Numbered from the stretch's first letter, positions 48,201 through 63,200 are shown. The stretch: DNA of 64,000 bases from Branchiostoma floridae (GCF_000003815.2 NC_049982.1:31329788-31393787), one strand, 5' to 3'. Translations and numbers: made by a program. The notes: a model not told the origin generated them from the sequence alone.

Positions 48201-51200
48201 GGCGTTACTGCCACGGCTCGTCCAGTACATCAGTCTATGAAAATACACCAGTATAGGAGTGGGTACCGGTACAGAAAGTTCAGGTCCAGGTCCGGTTCAG
48301 GTCCAGATGATCAGGTCCAGGTACGGACCTGAACCGGGACATGACTCAGTATGTGATAACTTTAGAAGGGGTGATACTCAAAACAATGGTCCATTTCGCT
48401 ACAAAGAAATCTGTTTTGTGGAGTACTCGACTCCCTCTGGCGGTTTAAAGTCTAACTGCTTCTGTACGAGTGTTGACTGTAAAACTTGATAGAAATGTCT
48501 ATAGAAATCCGGTCTACCGATTTTTTTTAGGTCCGGCTTTTCCGGACCGGTCCAATAAGAAAAAAACGGTTTTGTCACCCCTACACCAGTAATAAACATG
48601 AGGGAACAGAAAAAATTCTTATGCAAAAAGTGAAAATTAAAAATTAAGTAAGGACGACAAGTCCGTTTTATTTTCATGATTGATAACATGGATTTCTCCG
48701 ATAACAATTTCAGGTTTGCAGTCCTCAGTTACAAATCTTTTATGGAAAATGCTGAACCCGTGACTGACAAAAAGAATCTTGCTTTTGATTGCAAAATGAG
48801 TTTGGTATGAAACCAATGGCTCGAATTTATGACTTCCCTTCGTATACATGTTTTAGACACTAACTGTGATCCATTCTCCTACGCAGAGACATTCAACGGC
48901 GCAAGCAAACCGCCTCTCAACCGTCACCATCAGTTCCTGACCGCCCTACTTATAGATATTAATGAGCTTACCCATATATATGCGAGACCCCTTTTTAAAT
49001 CTGAAAGCCCAATTTTCTGATTCGCAGACAGGTGGTTTGTAACGACGCCCACAGGAACTGATGGAGACGGATGAGATAGCAGAGTACAGACAACAGGCGG
49101 TTTGCTTGCGCCGTGGATGTCTCTGCGTAGGAGACTGACTGTGATCATTTACAGGTCTATTTGATTACGACGAAATTACCCATTCCTGGGGTCCAGAGCA
49201 ATCCCGCTAGGATATTCGACAGTCAGAAGTGTCTTGATGAAGGATCCATGATTCCGGCATACGCGGATTGTGCCTCTATGACTATGGCTGAGCCAATACA
49301 CGTTCCCCCAGCGTGGTCCAACCTCAAGCCATAAGCTGAATTATGGAGAAAAATAAATATACTATCTAGATCTGTAAATAGTTTCATCAGGTTGGTAGAT
49401 CAATCGAACAAAGTCTTCTTCGTTTCACAACTGTCGTCTTCATCAGTACAGAATGAAACAAATATTATCGGTGCATTATGAACTAGACAGAGTTGTTCAT
49501 ATTTGCACAGTAGTTGACATTGCACTGATAATAATATTTTTAATATTTGCTGTACGGATGAAGTCGACAGATGTTCGCCGAAATGTCTATTGGAGAATCA
49601 AAAGAAGGTCGTGAAACGAAGAAGACTTTGTTCGAAAAAATACTATCGTACGTATACATGAGTTGCTACAAGGGAAAAATTCAAGGAAGGACACCGTCTT
49701 AACATAACGTTCAGATTATACTTTCAGACATAACGTGACGTTTCAATGATTTCTGCGTATTTGTAACATTGAGGTTTCCCAGTAATTTTACAATACAATA
49801 GGTGCATCTTAAATATGTCACTGAATATTTATTTATTTTGGGTATTGGTGCATATATTTGAAATATAAGATACACTGTAACGCTAGTTCAGCTATATGCG
49901 TATTCGGGACAGGCTTTAAAGGGATGTTTTAGGTCAATGGATGATGGTTTCAAACTGCAAGCTTTTGAATACATTGCAGTTTATGAAATCTCCTCGATAT
50001 GACAAAGGCTATTGGTTACTCCAATATCTAAAAATATTAATTATGGATAATTAATTGCAACTAATCACCGAATACATGGCAGCGCTGTACAAAGCGCGAT
50101 AATCACATATTGTAGTTTGATATAACAACAGATATAGGTTACCCCGCGGATAAAGGTGAACAAGCGTTACACTGATGAACATTAACAAAGGGAGAGCGGA
50201 AAGGCACCCACAGGCATGTCTGGTTGCTACAATAGTCTCCATCATTTTTCCATCACGTCCAATCCTTCTGATGCCCCCGTAAGAAATGAAGTACACAAGT
50301 TCAGTTACAGGGTCGTAGTCCAGGGAGAAGACCCGGGGCAGTTTTGAAGCCGTGACCGTGACCTCTGACCCGTCGTATTCGAGAATACTCGCTGAATATG
50401 CGAGAGCAACCAGCAGGAAATATTCCCCTAATTGATATGATAAAAGGATGTTTTTAACACTTTTCATGTGACGTTTCAAATTCAAGGAAGTGATTTTTAA
50501 AGAATTTTATGCATGTATTTAATCGCAACTACAGACGCTAGAGTTCGGTGACCTCATAACTTTATAAGATATTTAGAGCTTTTGCAGATTTCATGCAAAT
50601 AACTTACCAGTTATCTGCAGTTATCTTTCGTAGTGATTTACATAATGTAATGTAAATTATGCAAATTTGGATTTATTTTACATACCCAATGAGGAAATCT
50701 ATATATACAGTGTTTTTTTGTAAATGTGTTTGGCTGTAGACAATCTGACGCTTGTATTAAAACTTGTACATTTGGTGTTGTGAATACCTAATCATGACAA
50801 CAAACAACAAGAGTTCGGAGACCTCATACCTCCAAGAGATATTCTGATTATGCAAATAACTTTCACATTTGCATAATTAATGGTTATGTAGACCTTAAAC
50901 TGTTGACAAGCCAATAATGTACTACATGTACATAGATGAATTTAAGGACACTTTCACATTAATTATGAAAGTTAGGGACTTATTTGCATTATTGGTAATT
51001 ACTAATAGTCCAACTGCCGCAAACAACATATGTTACATGTATTTAAGTCATGTATTTAATGGAATTACAAAGCCCCCTACAGCACAGTAAGAAAAAGCCC
51101 GTTCAAACATTTTGCACTTAACCTTCCTTTTCTCGAACGCTAGCCTATTCACTGAGATTCATCAACAGCATCTTGAGTTATCTTGTTCACAACCAGTAAA

Positions 51201-54200
51201 CGTACTTACAAAGCCAGCTACAGCAACATACTACTATATAAAAGTCAGCTAAACCGTTTTTGCACTTGACCTTCCTCTCCATAACCGCTACACACCTGCT
51301 AAATATCGTGGAAATTCCACAGCAGCTTCTCGAGTTATGCTGTCCAAAACCAAGCGCACAAAAATACAAAGCTCACTACCGTACCGTTACTGTGGGAAAA
51401 CGTCAGGTAAACCATTTTCTAACTTGACCTACCTTTCTACAACAGCTATACACACCTACCAAAATCACAAAGTTCCATCCACAATTTCTCGAGTTATATG
51501 CTGTTGACCTACATACAGATCCATCATAACCGGAAATATACTCTTCTTGGCCAAGGTAATAAACTTAAACAGCAATATGAGTTAGTGTCGATTACATATT
51601 AAGGATAGGAACAACATTGTAAATAAATGGTAAATCTATAAACAGAAGTAACTTCAAATTAAGTACATACAAATAGAGTGTTTAATAGTTAATAGACGAC
51701 CACCTACCTGTACTACTTGTACAAACCACACCTACATCTTGGGTATGATCACAGTCGTGGATCCCCAACCCTGGGTACGAGCACTTAAACAGGCTACTCT
51801 CGTTCCCATCACATCTTACGTCATCCATAAAGATCTCTCCTTGTCCTTTTAGACGTATGATGATGAAGAAAAGTAAATACAAAAGCATTAGAAGAGATGC
51901 AGATGGAATTCACATAGTAATTAGCAATGCGTGAAAATGCAAAGTTGCATTTACCAATAACCGTAAATGACAGGCAATGGTAGCATATAGCACTTAATGT
52001 TTTGAGACAAAGATTATCAGACCTATTTGGGCAAACATTACTAGACGTTTTTTGGTGTATTGCTAGACAGATGTATGACATACATGGGTATAGTAATAGC
52101 TTGAATGGTGCATGCATATGTAATTAGATATGGAGAGCTCACCCCACACAAAAATAGAGAAACATGCATACATTACTGAGGGTTTGCACTTCTTCCATTG
52201 AGGTTGTGGCTAATGACAAGTTTCATATTTTCTTCTTTTCTCTGATTCTGGTAGAAATCTGTTTTTGGAAGACTTCTAGCTGGCGAAAGCTCGGTAATAT
52301 TGTTTGACTTGTTTCAGAAAGCTTGTTTCTTTCATCCTCATAATGAGGGCAGTTACAAGTACAATTTATGTTCTATCGCATCCGTTTCACAATATTTGCA
52401 CAGTACAGCGCACTAGCGACGTAGAATCAAAGCAACTGCGCTAATTTGGGACACAAAAAAGACAGTTTCGTTCTTTTTGGCCGGCAGTATGATGTCTTTA
52501 TACAAGCTCTTGTTGGTTAATTCCTACTGATTCTGACGATTTGTTTGGCGTATTTTGGATGCAACATGTGTTGCATTTTGAACTTTTTCCCTTTTAGCCG
52601 ACTTGGGCTTTGCAAGTATGGGGTGCTGTATACAATAGCGCTAATGGGAAACGGTTTTGGATTTCAGATAGAATTCTTGGCAACTAGCCGATTTTTGCGC
52701 CAAAAGCGCATTGCAAATAGCTTGTTTCCACCGTATTTCCCATGAACTGGCAGCTTTTTGTAAAGAACACATTTTATACGTCATATCAAAAAAAGTAAGA
52801 AAATAACAGAAAAAAACATAAGGGTACCAGTAAATCTTACCTTGGCCGAAAAAGGCATCATTACGAACTGCCTGAGCACTTGGGAAGCCCAGCATTCTAC
52901 AAACAACGTCTGCATCCCTCATGTCAAAATAGTCCTGACAAACCGTCCCCCAGGTCAAACCGCCGTCTTGCCTGACCTCCACACGTCCTTCGTCTGGCCC
53001 GGAACCTCCAGTAAGGCGTATTCTGATGGTATCTAAACATGTAAATTGTATTTTTGTTACGCCATGTTAATTTGATTATATTAAGGATGAGAGCGCATCA
53101 ATTTTCGGCCGTTACCCCCCCCAAAAAGTTTTTAGGCATACTGCAAGCGCCTCAAAGCAGCTATAAAATAAGGAAATATATGCCGTAGATTGCAACATAA
53201 TGTCACAGAATATTTATCAAATCCACATGGCATTACCTGATAAGCTAGTTAGACTAAACAGGTGAATTTTAACGCGTACATGAACAATGATCAGCATCAC
53301 CAATCAATTTAAAGGTAAAGCAAATAGATTATTGCTTGTGATGCTGGACATACCATGTGTTCATTCGGCTTTTTGGTTTTATACATGGCCCTGAGTTTTC
53401 TCAGACAGATAGCAAAAACTCTAGTATTGTAAAGCTTGTCTTTCAATAAGCAAGTATCATAAAAGAATGTCCAGGATACAATTTTTCTGGTGTATTATTG
53501 CAGCAAATAGGTACTCAATCTAAGTAATGAGGCTGTACATGTTTTACATGCTCGAGGCACCTCCTCGAACACAGGACCCTCATTTAACATCCCTCCTGAA
53601 AGACAAATGTAACCCCTATGTTCGAGCCGAGCCGACCCTGGGATCGCACTCAGACCCACAGATCAATGGAATTGGATCCAGATGACCGAACAGGGGAGTT
53701 GCTTAACCTCTTAGCCACAGGGCAATGACCCTAATTGACGCAGCCGCAGAAGGCCCAATTTGAGTCCACAGTATTTTAGCCTGTTTTCGACTTGTAGCAG
53801 GAAAATAAAAGAAACATTTCTTATTGGTGAGACAGTGTAGGGTGCAGACGTTCAGATTAAGCAAAAAAATAAGGTTTGGGTTAATTTTTAGGCCTATGCT
53901 GACCCCTAATTTGACGTCATGAGAATCCAAGATGGCGGCATATGTAGGGCTGCGGTAACTCTCGCTGGTTGGAATTTTTAAAGATCAGACTTTTGGACAC
54001 TTAAGATAGCGGGCTGCTGTGTGGGGTGAGTTCTCATGTTGACGGATGAGATTACGACACCATGAACCTATTTTTACATTATCGCCAATACAGATTTCCA
54101 TTGGTGTTCACTGGCCCGCAGAGACATGCCATGATTTGACAACAAACGGAATATGTATCTGTACCGCAAACAACTCCGACATGTTGGGTACAGTCACGAA

Positions 54201-57200
54201 TCCGCCACCCTCCGTGCGAGCAGTTGAACAGGCTGTCCTCCGTCCCATCACAGCGCAGGCCATCCATGTAGATTGGCGCTGCTCCGAAATCTAAAAAGAA
54301 TACTATGTTTTAGTCGATAAAACGGATGTAGTAACCTGACAAATGGTATATTGACTGGTTTCCAATAAACATCATCACCCTTTTCGTTTTCTGATATTGT
54401 TTTTTTTTTGCATATATTTGCTCATTTTACTACTTCTTTGTACGGTTTTTATATGTTAGAAAGCGTTAATCTCGAAGCAGATCCTATGGTAGCATAAGAT
54501 AGTATCAAAAGCTGTCAGAGGAGTAAAGCCGGCTTGGGAGTGTGTTTTGCTACAAGGCAACTGACACCTTTCGGCTGACTACACTCCTTGGCCAGTTTGG
54601 TACTGTCTTGTGCCATTGTAGGATCCGCTTGGAGACTAGAAAACGTTTCTCTCTTTTGTGACAACAAATAAAAATTGATGCGCACGCGGAGGTCACCCAT
54701 ATATATTCAAATCAACATGATCTCACTTGTATACGTGAATCCTACCATTAGAAAAATATTTATCCGCATCACGGACTTGTTGGGAACTTGGGTAGCCAAA
54801 CATTCTACATACAACGTCTGCATCATTCAGGTCGAATTGGTTGTGACATATTCTCCCCCATCTGAAACTGTCAGTCGGTCGGACCTCCACACGCCCTTCG
54901 TGCGGGCCGGAACCTCCGACAAGACGGATTCTACTGGAATCTAGAAAAGAAATGTACATTTTGATGATACAAAAATACGTTTGTGTCATCCAGGATATAA
55001 TTGAAACATGTAGTTAAAAATATTATGTTATGTTATGTTATGTTATGTTATGTTATGTTATGTTATGTTATGTTATGTTATGTTATTTTATGTTATGTTA
55101 TGTTATGTTATGAACAGCATCCACTGTTTTTCATCAGTAATTGAAATTATTATAGATTGCAGATTTTCATTTACTGATGAAAAACAGTGGATATTGTTTG
55201 AAACGTCTGATAAATTATATATTTATTTCCAGCAGTGAGGACTGATTTAACAACATGTTTTATACTTTTATATTGGTGAGTATTGCTAAATGCCCTCCTA
55301 ACTGATGAAGTAAGTAAAATATTAAGTTTTTTTTTGGTCAATAACTATTACTTTGAATATCTTTGATTTTTTTTAAACCCAGACTATGATCCATTATTTC
55401 ATGTTGACCTCTGAACTTTCCTCCCCACTTTAAGTTATAGCTGAATAATTGTTTTTATAGTTATAAAAATTTATAGTTATATACATATATATATTTAAAC
55501 ATACTTGTAAAACAGACAACAGCTACATCTTGGGCATGGACACAGTTGTGAATGGTCCATCCTGGGTACGAGCAGTCGAACATGCTGCTCTCGTTCCCAG
55601 CACATTGTAGGTCATCCATATATATAGGACCTGTTCCTATTTTGGAACAGCACTAATTAGTACTTCACCATATATTGATCATCAAAACATAATATATGGT
55701 TAATGGTTTAACTTTATATAAGGTACATCCGTCAAAATTTTCATCAGGTTGATACATTCTCCTACGCAGGGACATCCAACGGCGAAACCGCCTCTTTTGA
55801 TGTACCCTGCTCTTTCAACTGACACTCTTAGTTCCTGTGAAGCCCCCCCACCCCAACCAGCTGTCAGCCAATCAGAGAATAGGCCTTATAGTTTTTAAAT
55901 GGGGTCTTGCATATATAAGGGTAAGCTCATTAATGTTTATAAGCAGGGTGGTCAAACGAGCAAGGTATATCCAGACAGGCGGTTTCGCTGTTGGATGTCC
56001 CGGCGTAGGAGGATGGTACTTTGAATGAATAAAGAGACTCATTTTCTTTCACAACCCTTACTTTATTTGAACGGACACATCGGTGATCGTCTGTCACCAC
56101 CTTTAGGAAAATTCTTGTTCACGTTGTACTTGTTTATAGCCAAACGCACTTACTTACAAAGCTCCCTGGGTACCAGTAGGAAAACGCCAGGTACACCATT
56201 TTCAAACTTGACCTTCCTTTTTGAGATCCCAACCTATCCACCAAAGATCATTAATCTTCATCAGCAACATCTCGAGCTATGTTGTTCACAGACAAACTCA
56301 CTTACGTACAAAGCTACCTGGGGACCAGTAGGAAAACGCCAGGTAGACCATTTTCGTACTTAACCTTTTTTTGCGACTACGCCTATCTACCAAATATCAT
56401 TAATATTCATCAACAACATCTCGAGTTATGTTGTTTACAGCCAAACTCACTTACGTACAAAGCTACCCGGGCACCAGTAGGAAAACGCCAGGTACACCAT
56501 TTTCGAACTTGACCTTCCTTTTTGTGACCCCTACCCATCCACCAAAGATCATTAATCTTCATCAATAACATCTCGAGTTATGTTGTTCACAGCCAAATTC
56601 ACTTACGTACAAAGCTACCTGGGGACCAGTAGGAAACGCCAGGTAGACCATTTTCGTACTTGACCTTTTTTTGCGACTACGCCTATCCACCAAATATCAT
56701 TATTATTCATCAACAACATCTCGAGTTATGTTGTTTACAGCCAAACGCACTTAGGTACAAAGCTACTTGGGGACCAGTAAAAACACCAGAAACACCATTT
56801 TCGAACTTGACCTACCTTTCTACAACTGCCGCACACCTACCAAATATCATCAACGTCCATTTACAACTTTTTTTTATTTATTTGCTGTTACATATAGACC
56901 CAAAAATTCCTGGCTCAACTTTTTCCATAACGTTCAACCTTCCGAGATTCTGGCAAAGGCATATAATGTATTGTATTTGCAGCCAGTAGCTATCCAATGT
57001 GTTGAGTAATGAGGCTGATTAATGTTGTTGAGGCGCCTCCTCGAGCACCGGACCCCGTTTTACGTCCCTCCCGGAAGACGATTTAGTGGAATTATTGGCC
57101 TGGCTGAGCGCCACACGGCCGTAGATATATATATATATACATTATCTTACCTTGGCCGAAGTTGGCATCAGTGCGAACCTGGTAAGCCTTTGGATAGCCC

Positions 57201-60200
57201 AGCATTCTGCAAACAACGTCTGCGTCCCTCATGTCAAACTGGTCCTGACACACCGTGCCCCATGTGAAACTGTTGTCCGGCCGGACCTCCACACGCCCTT
57301 CGTTTTCACTGGAACCTCCGACAAGACGTACTCTGCTAGGATCTGAACATTTATCTTAGGTATCAACGCTAGTTCACCTTTATCCGTAGGGTAACCTATA
57401 TCCGTTGTAGGTAAAAATAGGGTATGTGGGGATCGTTAAGTCGATGGAAGGAAATTTCACATTGAAATATACTTAAAATGTTGACATTTCGTTGACCTGA
57501 AATCCCTGACTCTTGTCGTTGACCTGAAATCCCTAAATACCCATTGTTTTTAAAACAGCGAATCTAGGTTACCGCATGGATTAAGGTGAGTTAGCGTGAA
57601 CGCTAGTCCACCTTTTTCCGGGTTTCTTCTAGGGTAACCTATATCCAAAACAGGATATTTAGGGATAGCAAATCGACGGAAGGTGCAACATTTTGCATGT
57701 AAACTGCAATATTCACAAAATATTGAAAGTTGACGCCACCGTCCGATGACATGATGTCCCTAAATACACTAAAAACAAAAACAAGTGCTTTTAAAAAAGC
57801 TGGCATTTTGCCAATGTTTGCGTGTGTGAACGTTTTTTTGTCTTTCGCCGCGCTTCCGCGGCGAAAGGCAATCAGACCGATATTAGATTTCTGTCCGTCT
57901 GTCCGTCCGTCCGTCCGTCCGGGTCGACCATGCCATACCGTGCTAGCGAGATATTCTACCCTGTAGATTCGACGGTATGTAACGTTATGACATACGTATC
58001 GGCCTACCATGAATGTGCTGCTTGGTTTGCGGTCCATGCCATATCGTGCTAGCGAGATATTCTACCCTGCAGATTCGACGGTATGTAACGTTATGACATA
58101 CGTATCGGCCTACCATGAATGTGCTGCTTGGTTTCTGTATGGCTTATAAGCAGGAATTTGCAGAGACGGATGTGAACGGTGAGGATTTCTTCGTAAGATT
58201 GTATACAATTTATAAACTAACATGTTCGCTGTTTGGTTATAATAAAACAGACATTGTAGAGAACAGTTTGACATGTCATTTACTTTGTTTTATGGAAAAT
58301 CACCGCTACAAAATCTAGAATTGTGTAAGATGCGTGCGCCGCATCTGACATGGTGTGGGAGGGGGGCGTATTCGGAAATTTCTTACTCTAAGAAATTTCA
58401 GGCTATTTTCGTGTAACAAACTTCTTTCAGCAAAATAGTAGCCCTCGGATGCGTTGAAAATAGAATTACCCACATTTAATTTATAATTTCGAAAGGGAAG
58501 ATTCTGACCGAGCTCGACGGAGTGAGTCTGACGCGTGACGTCACGACTCCGTCAAGTAAAAGCATAATTGCGTTACTAAAAGAAACGAAACGTTCCATTA
58601 AACATACCACGGACCTGTTTTAGTTTAAAATATCTACCTTTCACATGATCTTGCCATTAAAAAAAATATTTCCATTACTGTATATGCCATGTTAATATTT
58701 TATGTTCAGTTGTTTATGGTGACAATACTTTGTTTGTTCTTGCAGAAATTCAGGACACATCTACTGATAAATTTGATTACTACAGTGCACTTTCATAAAA
58801 CCCTGTTGTACTGTAACAGAGCCGTTCTTAACAGCGAAACAATCCGAATAAAGTTAACATCATTCATGCAGTTGTGTTATTATACAGTTCAAGTAAAATA
58901 TACTCTGTGAGAACCACTACCTTACTAAACAGTTATATAACCTAGCACTTGACCAAACTGTGCCAGAGCTGCCAACGTTGCAGACTTGGCACCCACGCTT
59001 GACCAAACTATGCCAAACAATTTTACCTACACAATATAAGTAAGCGAAAGACTAGCTTTTTTCAGAAGCTCTTGTTTTTCTAGTTATTAGAATGTCATAT
59101 AAATAGAACAGAGTAACTAAACCTGATATTGGCGCATGGAGAGATTCACATATGTGCCTGAACTGCAGCAGATCTAGACGCCACCTGTTAAAATTTGCGT
59201 GAATTGCAGCAAATTTCACTACACATTGCCTGTTTTTGAGTGAGCTCTGTTGCGGGGCATTTTTAAGTTGTTTTTTTTTTAATTTTTATTTCTATTCGGC
59301 AAAAAAACGAAGCGGCGAATCCGTTAACCAAAGAAATAAATTGGTGTGGCCAAATGGATGTAAAAATTAGTATCTTAATGGATGTAAAAAAGAAAACAAA
59401 GTTGAAAAAAATCTACCTCCCCGGATTCGAACCGGGTGCATTGGTTTAGAATGCGTAAACTTTACCACTGCGCTAGTGCGAACATGTTGAAGTGCCTGTT
59501 TTAACAGGTATACAAATGTTTGGCATGGATTGAACAGGTCCGTTCATCTCAACATCACAACGGCGACTACACTGGCCAGAAGGCATTTTGCGACTGCATC
59601 ACTGCAAGTCGCAAAATGCAAAAATGGATATACGTTAACACGCGATGAAAGGTGAACTAGCGTTATATGTATAATGGGAGTTGGTAGTAGGAAGAAGGAG
59701 TTGCATACCCAAGAGAGACATAATATTTTAAGTGCTACGGCAGCTGAAGCTTGTAAAAACAAGCAAAGGTAGAAAAAAGTGTCAATTTTCTTGTTGCGGT
59801 AGACAGTTTTCATTCTAGTTTGCTGTACTTGTCTTGAATTTTTCTGCCAGTTCATTCTAGTGACGCTGAAGAAGAGTGATGGATGTCATTCGAAACGTCC
59901 GATAGTAAATATCCGTTTTTTCATCCAGTTGTAGAGATCGAATTGAATTTTAATATTATTTACCTGACTGTCTAACCTTCATGAACGTAACAAAATACTT
60001 CCTCAACATACCGCATGCAACGCCGACATCATGAATATGACGACAGTTGTAGATCCCCCAACCTGCGTACGAGCAGTTGAACAGGCTACTCTCGTTCCCA
60101 GCACATTGTAAGTCATCCATGAAGATCGGCCCGTTTCCTTGATTTTCTTTCACGACAGATCACAACAGTATTAATCATTACTGACTGAAGGTGACCAGCC

Positions 60201-63200
60201 ATTACAATAACTAAGGGCATTACATAGCCTTAAAAGATTTAATGGTTCTTGGTGGGAGACCAATGTGCAGATGTTGGCACATTGGCGCACCAAATCCGTA
60301 GCGTGTTTTATGGCATACAATTAGACAGATTAGCCGAAGAGGCTCGGTGGGCGTCACTCCACCGTAAGGGAAACTCGCGTAAAGTGCCTTTCCCAAGGGC
60401 ACAGCGTCGGGGCATGCTGGGTATCGAATTAAGAACTTTTCGATTTAGAACCGAACCCTCTACCAGTCACGTCACACTAACGACACCTTGCGAGAATATG
60501 CCAAAACGCCTTGAGGCACACGTGTTTCAGTTTAGTGTATACATTCCTTCATCAAATAAACGAAGGATTATTATGAAAAATACTTGACATGATTGTGCTG
60601 ATCATTTTGTTTTCATTATGCCATTATCGGTTACATCAATAATTATATCAATAGTTTATCGCATCACTGTAAATACAGAAACTTTCGCGGTGGTTTAATG
60701 TTTGCGGTATTCACGGTGGCCGCTTCACCGCGAATTTAAAACCACCATGGCAATATGAGACTACAGTGCATCGTTCTACCGCGAATTTATAACCACCGCG
60801 AAAAGTCCTTTTTCCCGCTATCGCGAAATTAAATCCCCGCAAACTTAAATGCATTTACAGTATCACATCATCGGCCAAAGCGCCAAGTTGTGTACCTGTT
60901 TCACTTTTTTAGCGAAATTGTTTTTCGAAAGATAAATGTTTACGAGTACCTATTATTGGAAAGGGGGGACTAGAAGTTTTACACATGGGACAACAGCATC
61001 CTCCTATGCAGTGACATCCAACAGCGAAAACGCCTTTCTGGATGTACCCTGCTCTTTCAACCGTCACTCCTAGTTCCTGTGGACGTCCTTTCTAAACCAA
61101 CTGTCAGCCAATCAGAGAATAGGCCTTTCATTTTTCAAAAGGGGGCTCGCATATATAATGGTAAGCTCATTAATATTTATAAGCAGGGCGGTCAGGAACT
61201 AATAAGGTTGACGGTTAAGAAAGCAGGGTACATCCAGACAGGCTTTCTTCGCTGTTGGATGTCCCTGCGTAGGAGGATGGGCAACAGAAGATAAAATTTA
61301 ACCTTCGGCAAGTTCATTAAATCCGCTGGCTCTGAGATAGCCCAACATTCTGCAAACAACGTCAGCGTCCCTCATGTCGAAATGGGTGTCGCAAACTGTG
61401 CCCCAGGTGAAACTGTCTTCCGGCCGGACCTCCACACGCCCTTCGTTCGGACCGGAACCTCCGACCAGACGGATTCTACCCACGGCTGTTAAGAATACAG
61501 TGGAAAATGAAACACATCTTATTTGTGAATGTGCCCAAGTCGATGCCGAAAGAAAAAGACTATTTGAAAAAGTGGCCAAACATCACACCAATATTTTCAT
61601 TGTTAAAAACGTCACAAAAGATTCTCGTCCTACTAAGATCATTGAATCAATCTATCATAGAATACATGAGGCATTTCATTTTCAACTGTCTTCATCGACC
61701 ATAATTATTCATTTCATGTATCTAGTCTTTCTTTACTTGCAATCAGCCCCATGGGCATGAATTTGCAATAAACATTATCATTCTGGTTAAGTAATGGACA
61801 TGAGCTTCATATGTATACTTTGAAATGTGACTCTTTTTATTTCTAATGTTTCTTCTATTTCTCCTGTCAATTCTTCGGATCGATTCGTTTCTGTTCTATT
61901 GGATCAATTGTGCAATATATCCCAGGGATAATGGGCCAATGTACCCACACATTTTTTTCTTTCTTTTTTTTAGGATTTTATTAAGAATTTGTTGGCCTTT
62001 TTTAGACCAAAACGCATATTCTCCCACTCTCCCACCCCCGCACCCTAGTATTAGAACTACACATGACCCAAAACATGGTATAGGGCTGCATTAGACATTT
62101 ATTCCAAGGAACCATGCATTAATTTTTTGCGGCTTTAACCACTTCAAAATTATTTATTGGTTATAGCAGATCACCAGGTGTTATGACACCATATACACTT
62201 TGGGGCAGGTCATCAACACTTAATTAGCCTCTATTGTACTTCGCTTCAGGAACCAAAATATTCTAACAATAACGTCAATGATTTGTGTATTACGTTTATG
62301 AAGGTTACACACCAAGGAAAACAATACTTCAAACCAGTTCATTTCAATCTGTACAACTGGATAACCTTCCGAGATCGCTTTCGCACGCTTTGAGTGACAT
62401 CCATCACTCTTCTAGACTTGATTAGTTCTGCCAGACCTGTGGAAGACTGATGTATGTCAATCAAAACGTCTGGAAGTGATCTCCAAATCGTATCCGATTG
62501 TAGAGACTGATCTGTTACAATATAGAGTCAAGGGTTCCAGGGTGCTTCTACAGATTATTTTTCAGTGGTGCCTAAGCATTTGCACGAACCCCATGTGATT
62601 CGTAAGAATATTTTGAGATACGCACGAATCACTATGAGAAAACGCACGAACCTTATGAAAATATATAATCACATGAATCACTATGCGAAATCGTACAAAC
62701 CTTATGAAAATCACACGAATCACTATGCGAAATGTACGAACCTTATGCAATTTGCACGAACCTTATGCGAATGACGCAATGTCACGTGACCCGGCGGTGG
62801 TCGGCCGGTTTCGCATAATGTTCGTGCAAATCGCATAAGGTTCGTGTGCGTCACATAGTGATTCGTGCGAATCACATAAGGTTCGTACGTTTTCGCATAG
62901 TGATTCGAGGGATTTTCATAAGGTTCGTGCGTTTTCACATAGTGATTCGTGCGTATCACATAATGTTCGTACGGATCTCATAGGGTTCGTGGAAATGTCT
63001 AGGCACCCCTGTTATAGGAGTTTCAAGATCATGGTTACTTTTACAAATCGGTGTAGCATCGCTCCATGTCCCATTTGTCCTACAGGTGATGTTGGCAGTC
63101 CCCCACAGCTGGTACCCTGTGATACAGGTGTACCTGACTGTCTGTCCTGATGTAAAGTTACTGTTGTTATCCCTGTTCCCGTTGAAAGGCACGCCAGGAT

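Larger units (their letters stand above)
57600..59666. repeat. MITE-like element, family A, split by a ~1.85 kb insertion
   Basis: The left part is AACGCTAGTCCACC to about 57775 (TGTCCCTAAATACAC). The matching right end GGATATACGTTAACACG with GAAAGGTGAACTAGCGTTA is found only at 59625-59666. Everything between looks inserted. Confidence 0.6.

Noticed and set aside
53860-53990. Possible further piggyBac-like copy (AATCCAAGATGGCGGC, TTGACGTCATGA)
   Set aside because: Interior motifs match, but neither TTAA/CCCTATC end could be found.
56140-56850. Series of ORFs with repeated peptides
   Set aside because: They follow a 151 bp tandem repeat in different frames and carry frame-dependent stops; no conserved protein.
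59405-59490. Functional tRNA gene
   Set aside because: The T arm is perfect but the acceptor stem does not pair, so it is a tRNA-like relic.
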